Shown here piece after piece: positions 23,001 to 28,833 of a DNA stretch of 42,520 nt. Numbering within the stretch: the first letter of the stretch is position 1; each line of letters starts with the position of its first letter. The notes below the pieces were generated by a model. It had not been told where the DNA came from. It ran no database searches and saw nothing but the letters and a program-made list of their open reading frames with translations. Origin of the DNA: a virus. The translations under genes were made by a program, and so were the position numbers. The DNA is taken from positions 1 through 42,520 of IMG/VR virus record IMGVR_UViG_3300035034_002366; one strand, 5' to 3'.

Positions 23001-23142
23001 TATCAGTGACTGTTATATTACCGCTTACAACAGGTGTTAATAAGTTGTTATGACGAACCTGAAAGCTAATATCACTATTGATTGGACTAGTTGAAAGATC
23101 ATCTTCAAAGGTGAACATAAACGAATCTGTTCTTAACGCCAT
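8044..23142 (-). CDS. Giant modular tail-fibre / adhesin protein, 5032 residues
   Basis: Probably a very long tail fibre or central tail-tip adhesin displayed on the virion for receptor binding. Residues ~100-3050 consist of 13 diverged modules, each with an (S/T)NE(S/N)HTF motif, a (V/I)YRG strand, ISYSKSRAG and a Gly/Asp/Thr-rich beta region, ending in (L/V)xDG. Module 4 begins with a short collagen-like NGQDGENGENGE run. Jelly-roll, carbohydrate-binding-like inserts (family inference) lie near residues 1610-1765, 2480-2640 and 3090-3310, with further ones around 4000-4150 and 4590-4750. Around residue 3640 there is a gpJ/DUF1983-like segment (RFTMSGTDELLKI, RVQIGKLG). Around 4790-4840 the AITNAKIANATI-type repeats suggest a beta-helix. 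The C-terminus is an Ig-like domain ending GGGGIDP. It lies 12 nt after the 805-residue fibre gene. Confidence 0.93.
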   Translation of the reverse strand: MALRTDSFMFTFEDDLSTSPINSDISFQVRHNNLLTPVVSGNITVTDSDAPANTFSIHAFTGATSGTGVATFTLRWSDVSSAVFPIKVTVADEGLTDIITINELVGGADALTGFLTNEAHTVPANELGALTIDALDEANGRFEIFQGIKRQNQLVEYSVLSTLGCTATIDDSGDSTAGDYTITGMTANRATAIFSAILNGITILKTMSLSKSIAGVTARSVRIVSSKQSFEFDGDGKPLVDNEVINIQAITQGLGAVTWSAVDQNNVNRTAALTSIDANNRTISVNNFVDGISSISITSSVTEGSTTYKDTVSIVRLNEGSNALNVIFSNESHTFFANENGDIDTVDYPSGNNTITVFRGTEEIGYNATPANNTWSINGIITSSGVSRDTSLSLPIVGIDDLDAVFGYMDVTIRYQNSVSGTVDVTKRISYAKSREGVNARTIKLIQDSLVFRFDGDNNIIGPSNITFNVLKQNLGDVTWQAYDEDGNEITPVSDILDDGNDNNEKTLSSTNFGDNETVIVKATASSIVNGNTITLSDQSTVTRLRGIVAPISIFLDNQNHTFSSSESGVIDASDFNQGNSNVIVYRGDNIIPYSDPAINNSFRFGSFTETNVTRDTSETAPTIGISALSANSGSLGIEIIYTDPNGDETTFNRSISYSKALTGTSARALQLVSSSLYFKFNSDATPVDNSDTITFTATKTLIGESISWSAIDENGTSVTLNAGQGNLVRTLPISNFGTSSRVIISVNVVTTVNGNSQTYSDFVTIQRLTDGSNGQDGENGENGESSIIGFFDNEAHTYAADEDGVVSSYSGGNTTGYLYNGLELITYSSTKSNNTWRYDTNNITQDGVTLNSSLVAPIIGITSMASDQGKLIIPMIYTSNDGTDITIQKTISYSKSRRGEPARNLRIFANKQTFTFNTDSTPKDNNDAITFTSIRTNVSSTTWTAKNGETDAVISLTTNGDIATLPISSFGTANQVEVTATATATIGGTSVTFTDKLSVVRLTDGEDSIQIILTNETHTLFSDEEGNVLSDEYSIANSNIKVFRGSEELSYNSGGLANTFNVTSFLSLNVTRNTSVALPAYGINTFDSDTNSGYLEFDVIVRERNSTTIQSTAKRRSSYSKSKAGTDARSLRLLQSGGSFTFDNDGSISDDSNTSVTFTAIRQFLPSLTNTNWSAKDDNDNPVSITVNTQNKDIATLQSSNFGTKKWVDVTVSKDDPVTGQTFYDTQRVIRLVNGKDGQDTISVVLSNENHSFFANELGVVSDYTTGNCTISVLLGSNTVSYSGTKVANSFRIGTITATNITHNTSNAPTINVTAMSDDIGSLEVDVIYTNSQLQDITVTRVISYSKSRAGTAARNIRITSSETAFIFDGDGLPKNSNQVINFTASRFNLGAATWTAVTNTGASFTNINGSGDTRNIEIDDIGSFNSITVSVSAVYNGVTYEDKVSVYRVIDGTDVVTIIGSNESHTFFANEDGIIAAGDYAGGNCTFTMYRGSSLVSYNQSLANNTFRIQSIATTNSLSVVNTSGQVSPLSMPNDDGSVIVTLQYRDPAGTVQSFTRQISYSKSRVGYSARWVRATANEQVFRYNGDGLPLDANQSVTFTLNSNLYNIGFMNNCTTALDRNKWYMHSSNNGTITNSTQSPFGGESILISSDIASTTSVAFYGAILDIEPMWNLYFQNKTLRVRVWARRGSSDNFDVTFITRGIGDSGKQTFTPTNDWEPYDFTYTKIDGVNDGPLDSININGDSSGNGGDVYIGHVSVTIDDGHTMADTIINIVDENGDDLPWYWGSSNNEIDFGISDFGASQTATLDVRSFTNVNNQLVTDTVSISRIQNGDASIDVILSNENHTFAADENGVIGSYTGGNCSVQVYRGLEDKPYDASLGNDTWRISNVTASTGITTTQNTAIISVTNMTTDFGTVTVTTQYKSLTGTIVEIDRVISYSRSSAGKSARLLQLFSTGQVFQFDQDNIKISDDSITFTAIATPNLGTPIFSAKNDSNNNVSLGNGSNGFEKTLDIDDFGNAQFVTITASATNSGITYEDKISVYRVKEGGDGVSVILSNESHTFAADENGVVVDYPSADSTVIVYRGSEEIDYSLTIAPNVFRIVNRVESDIDNFDVSSYPTLRMQNMTEDQASMSFDVIYYDSNSNAYPNVRKQITYSKSRAGVAARGLRLLSTSNTIRYDGDNQILNGQNIDFTAVKTFLSNNVTFNIIDEDGQTINFTTIDSNTVRLTGTRFDNADTEYADISATVIETVNGTSQTFTDTIRVLKVKDGADGGTGIDAITIVLSNENHTFPFDQNGFILSDWSAGDCDVSVFSGSIERPYSANASNGTWRFGTINPINVVQNTSSGGLNTIGITSMSDNEGALAFEIIYTDIGGTSVTLNKVISYSRTTAGVSASNFRLISSSNIFEFNQDGINPNPSQIVFEVEKSDNIGKATFTAVNATDNDVSNLLSSGTNDNQRILTAANFGTNDLVKVTATRQEPHVNAQHSGLDFNDWLYSSMDAMVVDANGVTLTPNDLTNNPFMYKDFTSNPFDGAIYNRFIVELEIITPPTSAQCIMFYRTASHNHSNDYRAFPTVGDKLYKAGDEVTLYFDMTNLDAGGDDFITNDITGLRFDFGTGDGVFKVKSIGVDMPEQTFTDTVTINRIKEGSDAITISVDNENHTYAADEDGNILGSLSDGNAKFKLRRGISTINYDFDLANDTWRLLTVDTNGPISAFNLHSEQSIRIDGFTGDFARIDVVVRYKDSSGDVQDFEKTLTYSKARSGILGRSLRVVASGQSFIFDEQSNAKDTSQSITLKPIGFNVTQPYTFSAVDDQGNNVTSLFTNGTSGSINTKVLSISNFGSRNTVTGTFSKTITIDGVTQTIEDQVTIYRLQDAPSAISVILSNESHTFFATNEGVVNDYGGGDCTITVFRGLTEVPFSSGNTAANNKWYFKTITPDGVIVDRTDDTVGISLMTADQGHIDLEIEYRDNDGVASTTTRRISYAKSRAGYTGTDGVTVFQTNASHTFATDVSGTLLSGVSYDDGNTEFSAFVGDEELTYSEQPQVNTFRIASVTTSNVTRDGTENGPVVGISNMSADKGILDVTLEIYPAREEFRNTGFELGQDLLQTPNGPDGWIFETDRPQGNVGYMADDVDPESQQLSKLAWGNDDPTSSSPFGQPGTFTIGKLISVKDVSEITVNAKVFSRDLTTPASNTTFGSNETYYSDDDVYARIKAYDVNGNVVALTEDVSITLSHKIWNTGVYDGNLSNQWLNFNHTFAIPSNVVTVKLSLVAVDRNRTIGTKGSYGSHAAILYDDVSFESDGAIFDITKPVIVTQRVSYSRARTGEAATFTYIRPNNGTVLKNGAGNLTGQIVKIDGGSLSTVSNSGLTSSSTQLYINGTPLSPRSTSYNFDSDDISGSTVLEARAGDSGTILDTITLTDVLDGLGGGYVSSNNGLTLIRLNSDSSTFNPSSTRLDGTFYETGTTTSPYIRKSLINVRMSGDVIQLRSTIVDGGDSEIAITTTDQSGNTIANATWTETSSMTLTFTFTDPVSGKIIDVTETVYALDAAVRGSRQFYATGSSWGDATANAAIISQGFSVVRNDVVTISNPITGFAQTRTFDGSNWIIVVQVIDGNAVVQGTLSADRLASGLIETALLQIGSSRFTMSGTDELLKITDQNGQTRVQIGKLGTDNYGLRLYSSSGNLILGTSDGIDPDQLNDFTTYFDSLPSGFIDYFDKLSEKPRNFTIRACGNLATNKPSTVGDNAYERIMEYAGNGTYNLLAGPISRGYTVSIYNMPTRTFTRVGERADGFDTFSSITESSAMATLLDSTTSDDLIIIRTNNEPQRHRLDGGLEAAMYRIGASQSIYGNNNKFKFRSAYILIGRGGIGHGNGHEFYRGDIDSDPDAYLDVGLTIFPDGRYTVQGGDGIANADDLLYSNGETVGSLRPAEAGSTEGAVIGSNLYADNGVTVLDNDDLLNQNQIWDQVTGAPTDIYNSSDAAVGGFNVGFNDYPSGADNAPPAGWINWNSAGGNYKRSTVTQGGNYSLQMISDGAGAFGIQRLSSTRYNNLVAGTPIRISFDYYVNSYSSGASGILFILKRTQDSVVQSFKIEVPNYDTGVWQRVTKIVYVGGNDFNLVHIYALGSWNGFSAYPSTLDILIDNVDFQILDTGLSNAAVPVPDYSDIPNTPANLQELDAASGTSLSNLLKDSIAPGMSIGGTGNVYFEINKLPNGDYNAGEIKINGSTFYHPNPSLFADSSSQSRGKFTFTNNGTIGIQTQMEGAWYLRPIKAYVIFTKSDLSTRFGSASDYALGSQQNFFVGYYDWKDSQWYTIPNSGAPVAFTPEDGDCIMAALFMGETATEIEAIHMFTSVNTILPEDGADVTTSVLSGTAANLMPSTYQVLFGNTGSRPHDNPQITTPTYFLDASKMIIGGTGAISPITNKIAFKPMNTSGIDNNVQRMYFVNSANDYNLILRGGKKYIFSCFINILGDTEEVNFFVENKDDSNNRTLVRMIRVGTSTFVEDTGGWVRGQCVFDLTSEPTDEYEYRLGMTIKNGTTSTTLNGLWMDGLMLEELVGTNEVPSALNAPNYSENEATRDLRSSGRSDTVFRNGFEDLEWGEWFDNVGSGYELEASGNTFSGNTSGLVTGDGTSTPPSGGSTDGVRVELPKSYSTSFAAYEIDNPDGSGTITRSRKVRVTAMVKNVDSSEFAITFSTNDIGNSGWQYFTPSNAWRAYSFIYEIGDVQDSENNQYVGIWGDTSNNGGRILVDNVSVELLPDVRETGGGIFAALQDRLSAANITTYIEGAAIDTALIKNAAITNALIGNGAITNAKIANATIDGAKIANATIGSAQIAELLGDKINFGNNTTFEDANNSFYSIAGGKRYRFGGPFGSNSDLLLWFGNDSVTLNSETKTNGIFALATDGEVYYGADPISDAAVDKLSSVKLSSQFIFDANNGGGSSGTFTTNSVTATPQGGSGSYTVEWVRVDGSSAITANSSTSLTTTFTATVANSDTAFATFRIIITDTDGREASNDLRVTISNFGGGGIDP
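14100..22800 (-). repeat. Thirteen diverged coding repeats in the giant fibre gene
   Basis: The NE(S/N)HTF-type motif is coded near 22785, 22145, 21460, 20755, 20090, 19390, 18745, 17608, 16955, 16270, 15155, 14467 and 14120. Most steps are 640-705 bp (about 215-235 residues). Two steps near 1.1 kb (18745-17608 and 16270-15155) hold an extra jelly-roll-like insert of about 450 bp. The last step is short (about 350 bp), so module 12 is truncated. The copies are clearly related but strongly diverged, which indicates old duplication rather than recent slippage. Confidence 0.85.
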
Positions 23143-23154
23143 AAGTTTTGAGAC

Positions 23155-25572
23155 TCAACCTACTAGACGGAGAATAGATAGACTATCTGATAATGGAGAT
23201 GAGGTTACAGTGATTTTGATTGGAAAATCTGTTTCTGAAAATTCAGTGTAAGCTAAGGTAAATTTGTATTGACCAGAATTAGAAGCACCATTCGCATCAT
23301 TATCAACGGAATTGGTTGTCGTCTCATTGGTAAATGATACATCAATAAGATTATCATCCTTATCAAGTACAATAATATCAGAGGAGGTTGGTATATCACC
23401 TTGACCTTGGTATTGAACAGTAAATTCAATATTTGGGTTTTGTGGCGAATTATCAACATTGGTATTGAATACATAAGAATATGCATCAGATGATAGTATT
23501 AATACCTTTGCATTAGAACCTTTAGTTAGAAATACTTCCCAACCTTTGGTTGTATTTGAACTATCAGTGTATTTGTTTATAAAGGTAGTTTCATTAGTAC
23601 TATTTTTATATATTGAATTAATCGGATACACTGATGCATCTGGCTCTACAGCAAACTCACCAATATAATTAGTTTGTGGAACACTTGTATCAACAGCACC
23701 AATGAACACAACACCATTAATGATTTGGAATGGGGTTTTAGATGTTACACCATCAGATACCTTGAACCGATCAACAATTATTTCAAATTCACTTTCACCA
23801 GGTGTTGGGTTCAATGTACCCTGATTAACCAGACCATTAGCATCAAGTCTTTCATCAGCCTTTAGAGTAATACCTGTGGTGAATGTTCCTGATTCTGAAA
23901 TCACTCTCATTGTGCCATTTACATTATCAACGGAAACAATTACGGCAGAATACGTTTTATTAGCAAAATCAGTACCCGCAAATATAACATCACCAGGGTT
24001 AAAGTTCAATGTACCAGTTTGAGTAAATTCAATCTCACGTTCATAATCAGTGATAAAACCAAAGCCAGTAATCTGACCATTCACATTAGCCCGAACAGCA
24101 TACTGTGCAGCAATACCATTTAATGATGATAATGATTGCTGAATAGACGCCTCATTATTACCAACACGTGTAACTGCTGTTGTGAGGCTTTGAGAAATGG
24201 CTAGGTTATTGGCAGCTCTAACTCTCTCTTCAATTTTAAGATTAGCTTCTGTTAATTTTATCTTGAAATCTTCAATAGGAACCCATGCATTACCATCATA
24301 TCGATACTGCTCCATCTTAGGAACTTGTATTTGTGGGTCATTAACAGGGTCATCGGCATCAGGATCAGGAATACTAATCAGTGACGTATCATACCAAATA
24401 TCACCATAACGCGGCACAGGTGTGGATGTGTCATCTGGTTCTGTGTCTTCAAAATAGAATGTAACAATACCATCTTGGATAGCTCTTGAAGACGCATAGC
24501 TAACAAGTGATTGTTTTAAATCAGGGTCATTGACGATAACCCATGCACCTTCATCAAACTGATAAGGCGTATTCTCTGGATTACCATTACCATCATCAGA
24601 AATATCTAACCAAATATCACCTTCTGATGGCGCAGGATTAGGAGGTGTGAGTGCGGCCTGATTAATAGCGTTAGGTTCAACTTCTGAATAATATACAAAA
24701 ACACTACCATCCTGAATAGACTGTTGTAAGAATAATAAGTCAAACGCTTTGGTGATACGCTGATCTCTAACTTCAATCCACTCAGGGTGAATATACCGAT
24801 ATAGTCTATTATCATCATCAGTATCAAACCATAGGTCGCCATCATCAGTAGGACTTAAACCATTTGGTTGTGTAGATTGATAATATGATCTGATTTTACC
24901 GTCAGCAAGCCCTTGGGCAGTCTCTGTGGCTCTATTAATGACAAACTGAATGATTGTGCGTTTTACATACTCATCAGTAATAAGAATAAAACTACCATCA
25001 TCGAATTGCCATAATAGGTCAGCAGTAGGGTTATACCAAATATCACCTTCTGATGGATCACTCGGTGTGTCCTCTTGGATGAAATAGTCTACGACACCAT
25101 CAGCGATTGCCTCACGTGTTTGTGCCGCTACGACACCTCTGCCACCAGCTTCATTAGTTGTATCTGACCAACTATCGGTATAGCTATTCCAAAGGTATAG
25201 ACGGTCATTCTCATTAGTATCTACCCAAATGTCATTATCAAAGAACACATCGGCTTCAACACCTTCAGTAGGCTCATTGGGTTGTCTGAACACATTACGA
25301 GCACCAAATGTATAAGCAGCATTGAGATTATTGATACGGGTTGTTATAGCCTGAAAGTCGCCAGTCTCAATGGCTTGTCTAATAGCATTTAATAGGAGAT
25401 CATGATTACCCTTTTCGGGTGTAAAGCCTGCCGCTTCGATAATACGAAGAAGACCTTCCTGAATATCATTAAGCCAATCGGCTGATATAATTGTGCTAGG
25501 GATACCATCAATTGGACTGCCTTCAGAGAACTGTCCATCGATTGTAGACCCTTCAGTGTCAATACGATGCAT
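23155..25572 (-). CDS. Tail fibre / tail-tip protein with GDIW repeats and gpJ-like domain
   Basis: A structural protein of 805 residues. The N-terminus, with STIISADWLNDIQEGLLRI and IEAAGFTP, is the typical start of phage fibre proteins. Residues ~100-430 contain five copies of a GDIWxD...YRYDxxxW-type repeat, and residues ~430-620 carry a segment (AAQYAVRANVNGQITGFGF, then VDRFKVSDG) that resembles the DUF1983 region of lambda gpJ-like proteins. The C-terminal ~130 residues form a beta domain ending FPIKITVTSSPLSDSLSILR. The same pattern appears in the first module of the giant protein (SAVFPIKVTVADEGLTDIIT). The two genes are adjacent on the same strand and probably assemble in the same tail structure. 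A TAAATAGA box lies 26 nt upstream of the start. Confidence 0.9.
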   Translation of the reverse strand: MHRIDTEGSTIDGQFSEGSPIDGIPSTIISADWLNDIQEGLLRIIEAAGFTPEKGNHDLLLNAIRQAIETGDFQAITTRINNLNAAYTFGARNVFRQPNEPTEGVEADVFFDNDIWVDTNENDRLYLWNSYTDSWSDTTNEAGGRGVVAAQTREAIADGVVDYFIQEDTPSDPSEGDIWYNPTADLLWQFDDGSFILITDEYVKRTIIQFVINRATETAQGLADGKIRSYYQSTQPNGLSPTDDGDLWFDTDDDNRLYRYIHPEWIEVRDQRITKAFDLLFLQQSIQDGSVFVYYSEVEPNAINQAALTPPNPAPSEGDIWLDISDDGNGNPENTPYQFDEGAWVIVNDPDLKQSLVSYASSRAIQDGIVTFYFEDTEPDDTSTPVPRYGDIWYDTSLISIPDPDADDPVNDPQIQVPKMEQYRYDGNAWVPIEDFKIKLTEANLKIEERVRAANNLAISQSLTTAVTRVGNNEASIQQSLSSLNGIAAQYAVRANVNGQITGFGFITDYEREIEFTQTGTLNFNPGDVIFAGTDFANKTYSAVIVSVDNVNGTMRVISESGTFTTGITLKADERLDANGLVNQGTLNPTPGESEFEIIVDRFKVSDGVTSKTPFQIINGVVFIGAVDTSVPQTNYIGEFAVEPDASVYPINSIYKNSTNETTFINKYTDSSNTTKGWEVFLTKGSNAKVLILSSDAYSYVFNTNVDNSPQNPNIEFTVQYQGQGDIPTSSDIIVLDKDDNLIDVSFTNETTTNSVDNDANGASNSGQYKFTLAYTEFSETDFPIKITVTSSPLSDSLSILRLVG

Positions 25573-25629
25573 GTTATGTTACCAAGTTTACTATCACTTC
25601 TATTTAGGGTTCTAGGGTTAAATATAACT

Positions 25630-27036
25630 ATGATAACACGTTTATTTGAAAATGATAATAAGATAGAAAAAACATGGTCATTGTATGGAATGACCATGCT
25701 AAAGCGTGTATTGGATAATGATACCCGATATTTCAGCATAAGAGATGTAACTATACTTCGAGAATACTTTGAACAAGGTATCGAAAATAACGAAGGTCTT
25801 AAAGAAGTATTTATTAATCTTATGAACATGTTTATAGGTGCTGACCCAACACCAGTAGAACAAAACATATATGTCCCATGGATGGCTAATGCTTATAATA
25901 AGGGTAACATATCATCTCTGAACGAACTAATGAAGATAACTAGAGTATTATCTGATTATCATGAAATGAAAACAAAAAGAGTATTTCAAAATAGTAGCAA
26001 TGATGAAATAAAAAAAGCATCTGATATTAATAGATTTAAAACTATACATCAATTATCAGATACAATTAATAAAATATCTCGTGGTGATGGTAAATATTCA
26101 ATTAGTGATAGGAATTTTATTGATAAACTTAAAGGTTATATTTCAAATCGTAGTGTTATAGTTAAACAAATTAATAATGAACACACTGTTGGTATTATAG
26201 AATTAAATGACTATGATGCTAATGCTACATTATTCAAACAACGAACATCATGGTGTACGACGACGAGTTATAGTGATTATAAGGATTACTCACCTTTGGT
26301 AGCATATTTTGACTTAGCAAATGATTTTTATGAACAAGTATCTTTAAACACTTTTGCACATTATGATCAAGATGACCTAGAGATTGATACATTAGAAGGT
26401 ATTAAAGCATCAAAGCTTTATGATTATATTTCTAATATTGTGACTGCCAACCCATGGGAATACGCAAATCAGTCTCGTGTGTCAGAGTTTATAGCTTATG
26501 TTAATGACCCTTCGGGGGCATTACAAAAACTTGCAGCTTCATATGGTCCAAATGCATTACTCTTAATTGATGACCCATCAGATGATGTTATCATATCATC
26601 AGTAAGAAATGGCTATCGTGTATTAGGGTATCATGTGAAAGACCCATCAGATGATGTTATTGTGACAATTGCAAAATATAGCATTAAAGAATTTGGTGAT
26701 ATTGCCAAAAATATTGATGAAAGTTTGTATGATCGTCTTATTGATGCTAACCCTTTGGTTATTCAATATTTTGATAATCTGACTGATGCACAAAAGCTCA
26801 CTGCGGTTAGAAAAGACTTTGAAGCCATAAAATACGTTGATAACCCTAGTGATGAGATGATAAAATCTGCGATGCGCCAGTCTCATTATGCTATTCAATA
26901 TATTGATAATCCTAGTGAGAAATTACAAAAATATGTGATACGAAAACAGAATGGGAGTTTAAGTCTTATCAAAAGTCCTAGTAACGCAATGATTAAATAT
27001 GCCAAAGAACTATCACAACAGCATGAAAAAAAATAA
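25630..27036 (+). CDS. Hypothetical protein with C-terminal ~22-residue NPS repeats
   Basis: The frame is open from 25567, but the ATG at 25630 (468 residues, MITRLFENDNKIEKTWSLYG) avoids overlap with the divergent fibre gene and is preferred. The middle has a QRTSWCTTTSYSDYK segment; Trp-Cys-Thr motifs of this kind occur in several uncharacterised phage proteins. The last ~175 residues are eight tandem units of about 22 residues with the theme (D/N)PSDDxIxxAxxxxxxAIxYI, probably an alpha-solenoid. Such NPS repeats are known from other large phages and giant viruses, but the function is unknown. Transcribed divergently from the fibre genes. Confidence 0.85.
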   Translation: MITRLFENDNKIEKTWSLYGMTMLKRVLDNDTRYFSIRDVTILREYFEQGIENNEGLKEVFINLMNMFIGADPTPVEQNIYVPWMANAYNKGNISSLNELMKITRVLSDYHEMKTKRVFQNSSNDEIKKASDINRFKTIHQLSDTINKISRGDGKYSISDRNFIDKLKGYISNRSVIVKQINNEHTVGIIELNDYDANATLFKQRTSWCTTTSYSDYKDYSPLVAYFDLANDFYEQVSLNTFAHYDQDDLEIDTLEGIKASKLYDYISNIVTANPWEYANQSRVSEFIAYVNDPSGALQKLAASYGPNALLLIDDPSDDVIISSVRNGYRVLGYHVKDPSDDVIVTIAKYSIKEFGDIAKNIDESLYDRLIDANPLVIQYFDNLTDAQKLTAVRKDFEAIKYVDNPSDEMIKSAMRQSHYAIQYIDNPSEKLQKYVIRKQNGSLSLIKSPSNAMIKYAKELSQQHEKK

Positions 27037-27112
27037 TTTAAGATTAATTGGTATATATTCATAATTATAGGTCAAGGTGATCTAGCAAAACATATTATGA
27101 AAGGTATATTTT

Positions 27113-27412
27113 ATGTTTCAACAATTTACACGAGCTGAATACCATTATGGTTCAATCAAGATTGGTGAAGGCCGCATTCTAGTTGATTTATATCAGATTG
27201 ATTGTGTGTCTGATGTTAAAGGATCAGAAGGCCTGTTAAAGGAACTTGGATTTGGTGTCATGAATGCCAAGACTGTCATTACAATGAAAAGCGCGGGTAC
27301 AGATTCGCCAGTGCTCCACCTTGTTAAGCAGCCATTTAAGAATGTTCTTGATACGATGACTGCCATTGGTCTTACTGTTGAGGCTAATAAGTCAGAATTT
27401 CTCACAGGATAA
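27113..27412 (+). CDS. Hypothetical protein
   Basis: A soluble protein of 99 residues starting at MFQQFTRAEYHYGSIKIGEGR behind GAAAGG. It has a beta-rich first half and a helix-prone C-terminus (KNVLDTMTAIGLTVEANKSE). No family is recognised. It leads a short plus-strand run of three genes with gaps of 5-10 nt. Confidence 0.75.
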   Translation: MFQQFTRAEYHYGSIKIGEGRILVDLYQIDCVSDVKGSEGLLKELGFGVMNAKTVITMKSAGTDSPVLHLVKQPFKNVLDTMTAIGLTVEANKSEFLTG

Positions 27413-27417
27413 ATCTT

Positions 27418-27576
27418 ATGATGCGAACAATATACAATAAGATACGATTGTATGTCGCAAGAGTTAGACTTGTAAAATGGATGGTCATCCTACCTCATGA
27501 AAAAACAGACTTGGGTATGATAATGCATGGAATGTGGGATGACCATCTTAAGCTGATGCACAATATTAAAGACTAA
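27418..27576 (+). CDS. Small basic hypothetical protein
   Basis: A 52-residue protein (MMRTIYNKIRLYVARVRLVK and onward) starting 6 nt after the preceding stop, with AGGA 8 nt upstream of the ATG. The N-terminal half is an amphipathic, strongly basic helix; the C-terminal half is rich in Met, His and Asp. The tight spacing and the ribosome-binding site support a real gene. Confidence 0.6.
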   Translation: MMRTIYNKIRLYVARVRLVKWMVILPHEKTDLGMIMHGMWDDHLKLMHNIKD

Positions 27577-27586
27577 GGATAAAATC

Positions 27587-27856
27587 ATGTTAAAACTTAT
27601 GACTATATTTATTAGTTTAATTGTGGCAGTAGCAGCTATATTTGTATTGCCATTGGTTACGTCTTTAACAACATCAATGGCAATAGGTGTTGTTTTATTT
27701 GGTACAGGTCTTGTGTCAGTGGTAGTTGAAATTGATAATGGTAATACATATTATCGTAAACGCGATGGTAATACTAAAATCAGAATTAGCTGGTTGACAA
27801 TTTCTGGAATGTTGTTGATAGTATTTGGTGTTCTTACACTTCTTACTTTAAAATAG
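27587..27856 (+). CDS. Small membrane protein, about three spans
   Basis: Encodes 89 residues behind AAGG at 8 nt. Hydrophobic segments at about residues 3-25, 30-48 and 68-88 are separated by a charged loop (EIDNGNTYYRKRDGNTK). It has no signal peptidase or lipobox motif. It is last in the 27113-27856 run and is followed by a strong inverted repeat. Function unknown. Confidence 0.75.
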   Translation: MLKLMTIFISLIVAVAAIFVLPLVTSLTTSMAIGVVLFGTGLVSVVVEIDNGNTYYRKRDGNTKIRISWLTISGMLLIVFGVLTLLTLK

Positions 27857-27882
27857 GAATAGAAACACGACCCGCTGCGTGG

Positions 27883-27930
27883 AATATTCGTAATGTGGTA
27901 TAATTGAGTTTATACTACATTACGAATATT
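27883..27930. terminator. 21-bp inverted repeat between convergent genes
   Basis: Arms 27883-27903 and 27910-27930 pair over 21 positions with a single mismatch (G against A) around a 6-nt loop TTGAGT. The right arm contains the last codons and TAG stop (27915-27917) of the minus-strand gene. Its position fits a bidirectional terminator for the 27113-27856 run and the 27915-28778 gene. Confidence 0.75.
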
Positions 27931-28778
27931 TTACCATAAAGAGTGCCAGTGATGGCCTCAATATTATATTCAATTCCATCTCCTATATTATCCAAATATG
28001 ATTGAGCCTCGTCAAAGGCAATCTCATCATTTCTATTAACCATATACCTTTTTGAACCATCAACATGATAATGATATTGTCTTGGTAATGGATTGAATGT
28101 AACCTTCTTGGTAACAAGTGCTTGGGCAAAAAGTTCATTATAGACTTCAAACCAATCTCTTATTTTTCTGTCACGTGCTGATTTGAATGTACAAATTTTA
28201 TGTGCAAGACCTAAAAATACTCTCTGGTTGCGATGAGCATTAGAGCTAGTATTACGCATACCCATATCAATATCCTGCCATCTAAATGTACTATAATCAC
28301 CATACGCAGTTTGAATTACATATTCAAATTCTCTTGCTAAATCTGTAATCCATCTTTGGTAATAGTTATTTTCGCCACGCTTTCTGATAAGCGCATGTCC
28401 TAATCTGTGAGCAATTATCCAAGGTGTCATAGGGATACGTTCAGCACCACTATTGTTAGTATAAACAATATGGCAGCTATCAGGATCATCTTTCATACGT
28501 TGAGCAACCATCTGGTGTAACTCTTCGTCAATATCCATAAGATAGTCTTGTGACACTTGACCAATTTCAGTATGTTTGGCACTACCAACGACATTTACCA
28601 TATAAACATATACGTCAGGACCAAATGGTTGGAACACCTTTTCTAACTTATTCTTCATGATAGGATTAGAAACTAATCTTCTGTCAGCTTTATGTCTAAA
28701 ACCATGGCTATTATCGAAGTTGCCAATCAGATCATAATCCCCTAAAGGGGCTTCCGTGAAAATGTCTGTAATACGCAT
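27915..28778 (-). CDS. Hypothetical protein with an HRLGH metallopeptidase-like motif
   Basis: Encodes 287 residues. The centre, MTPWIIAHRLGHALIRKRG, sits where zinc peptidases carry HExxH, but the catalytic Glu is replaced by Arg (HRLGH). A later NELFAQAL segment contains a Glu that could be a third ligand. This may be a degenerate metallopeptidase fold or a chance resemblance. No ribosome-binding site precedes the ATG; instead CATAAATA lies 6 nt upstream, so initiation may be leaderless. The stop codon lies inside the terminator hairpin. Confidence 0.8.
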   Translation of the reverse strand: MRITDIFTEAPLGDYDLIGNFDNSHGFRHKADRRLVSNPIMKNKLEKVFQPFGPDVYVYMVNVVGSAKHTEIGQVSQDYLMDIDEELHQMVAQRMKDDPDSCHIVYTNNSGAERIPMTPWIIAHRLGHALIRKRGENNYYQRWITDLAREFEYVIQTAYGDYSTFRWQDIDMGMRNTSSNAHRNQRVFLGLAHKICTFKSARDRKIRDWFEVYNELFAQALVTKKVTFNPLPRQYHYHVDGSKRYMVNRNDEIAFDEAQSYLDNIGDGIEYNIEAITGTLYGKIFVM

Positions 28779-28833
28779 AACTATATTTATGCATTGATTG
28801 ACTTTATAGACACTATGAGATAAATGATTAAGT

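Noticed and set aside
8117-23053. Many plus-strand ORFs opposite the fibre genes
   Set aside because: They lack ribosome-binding sites, are rich in Ser/Leu/Val as expected for the complement of a repetitive gene, and are shadows.
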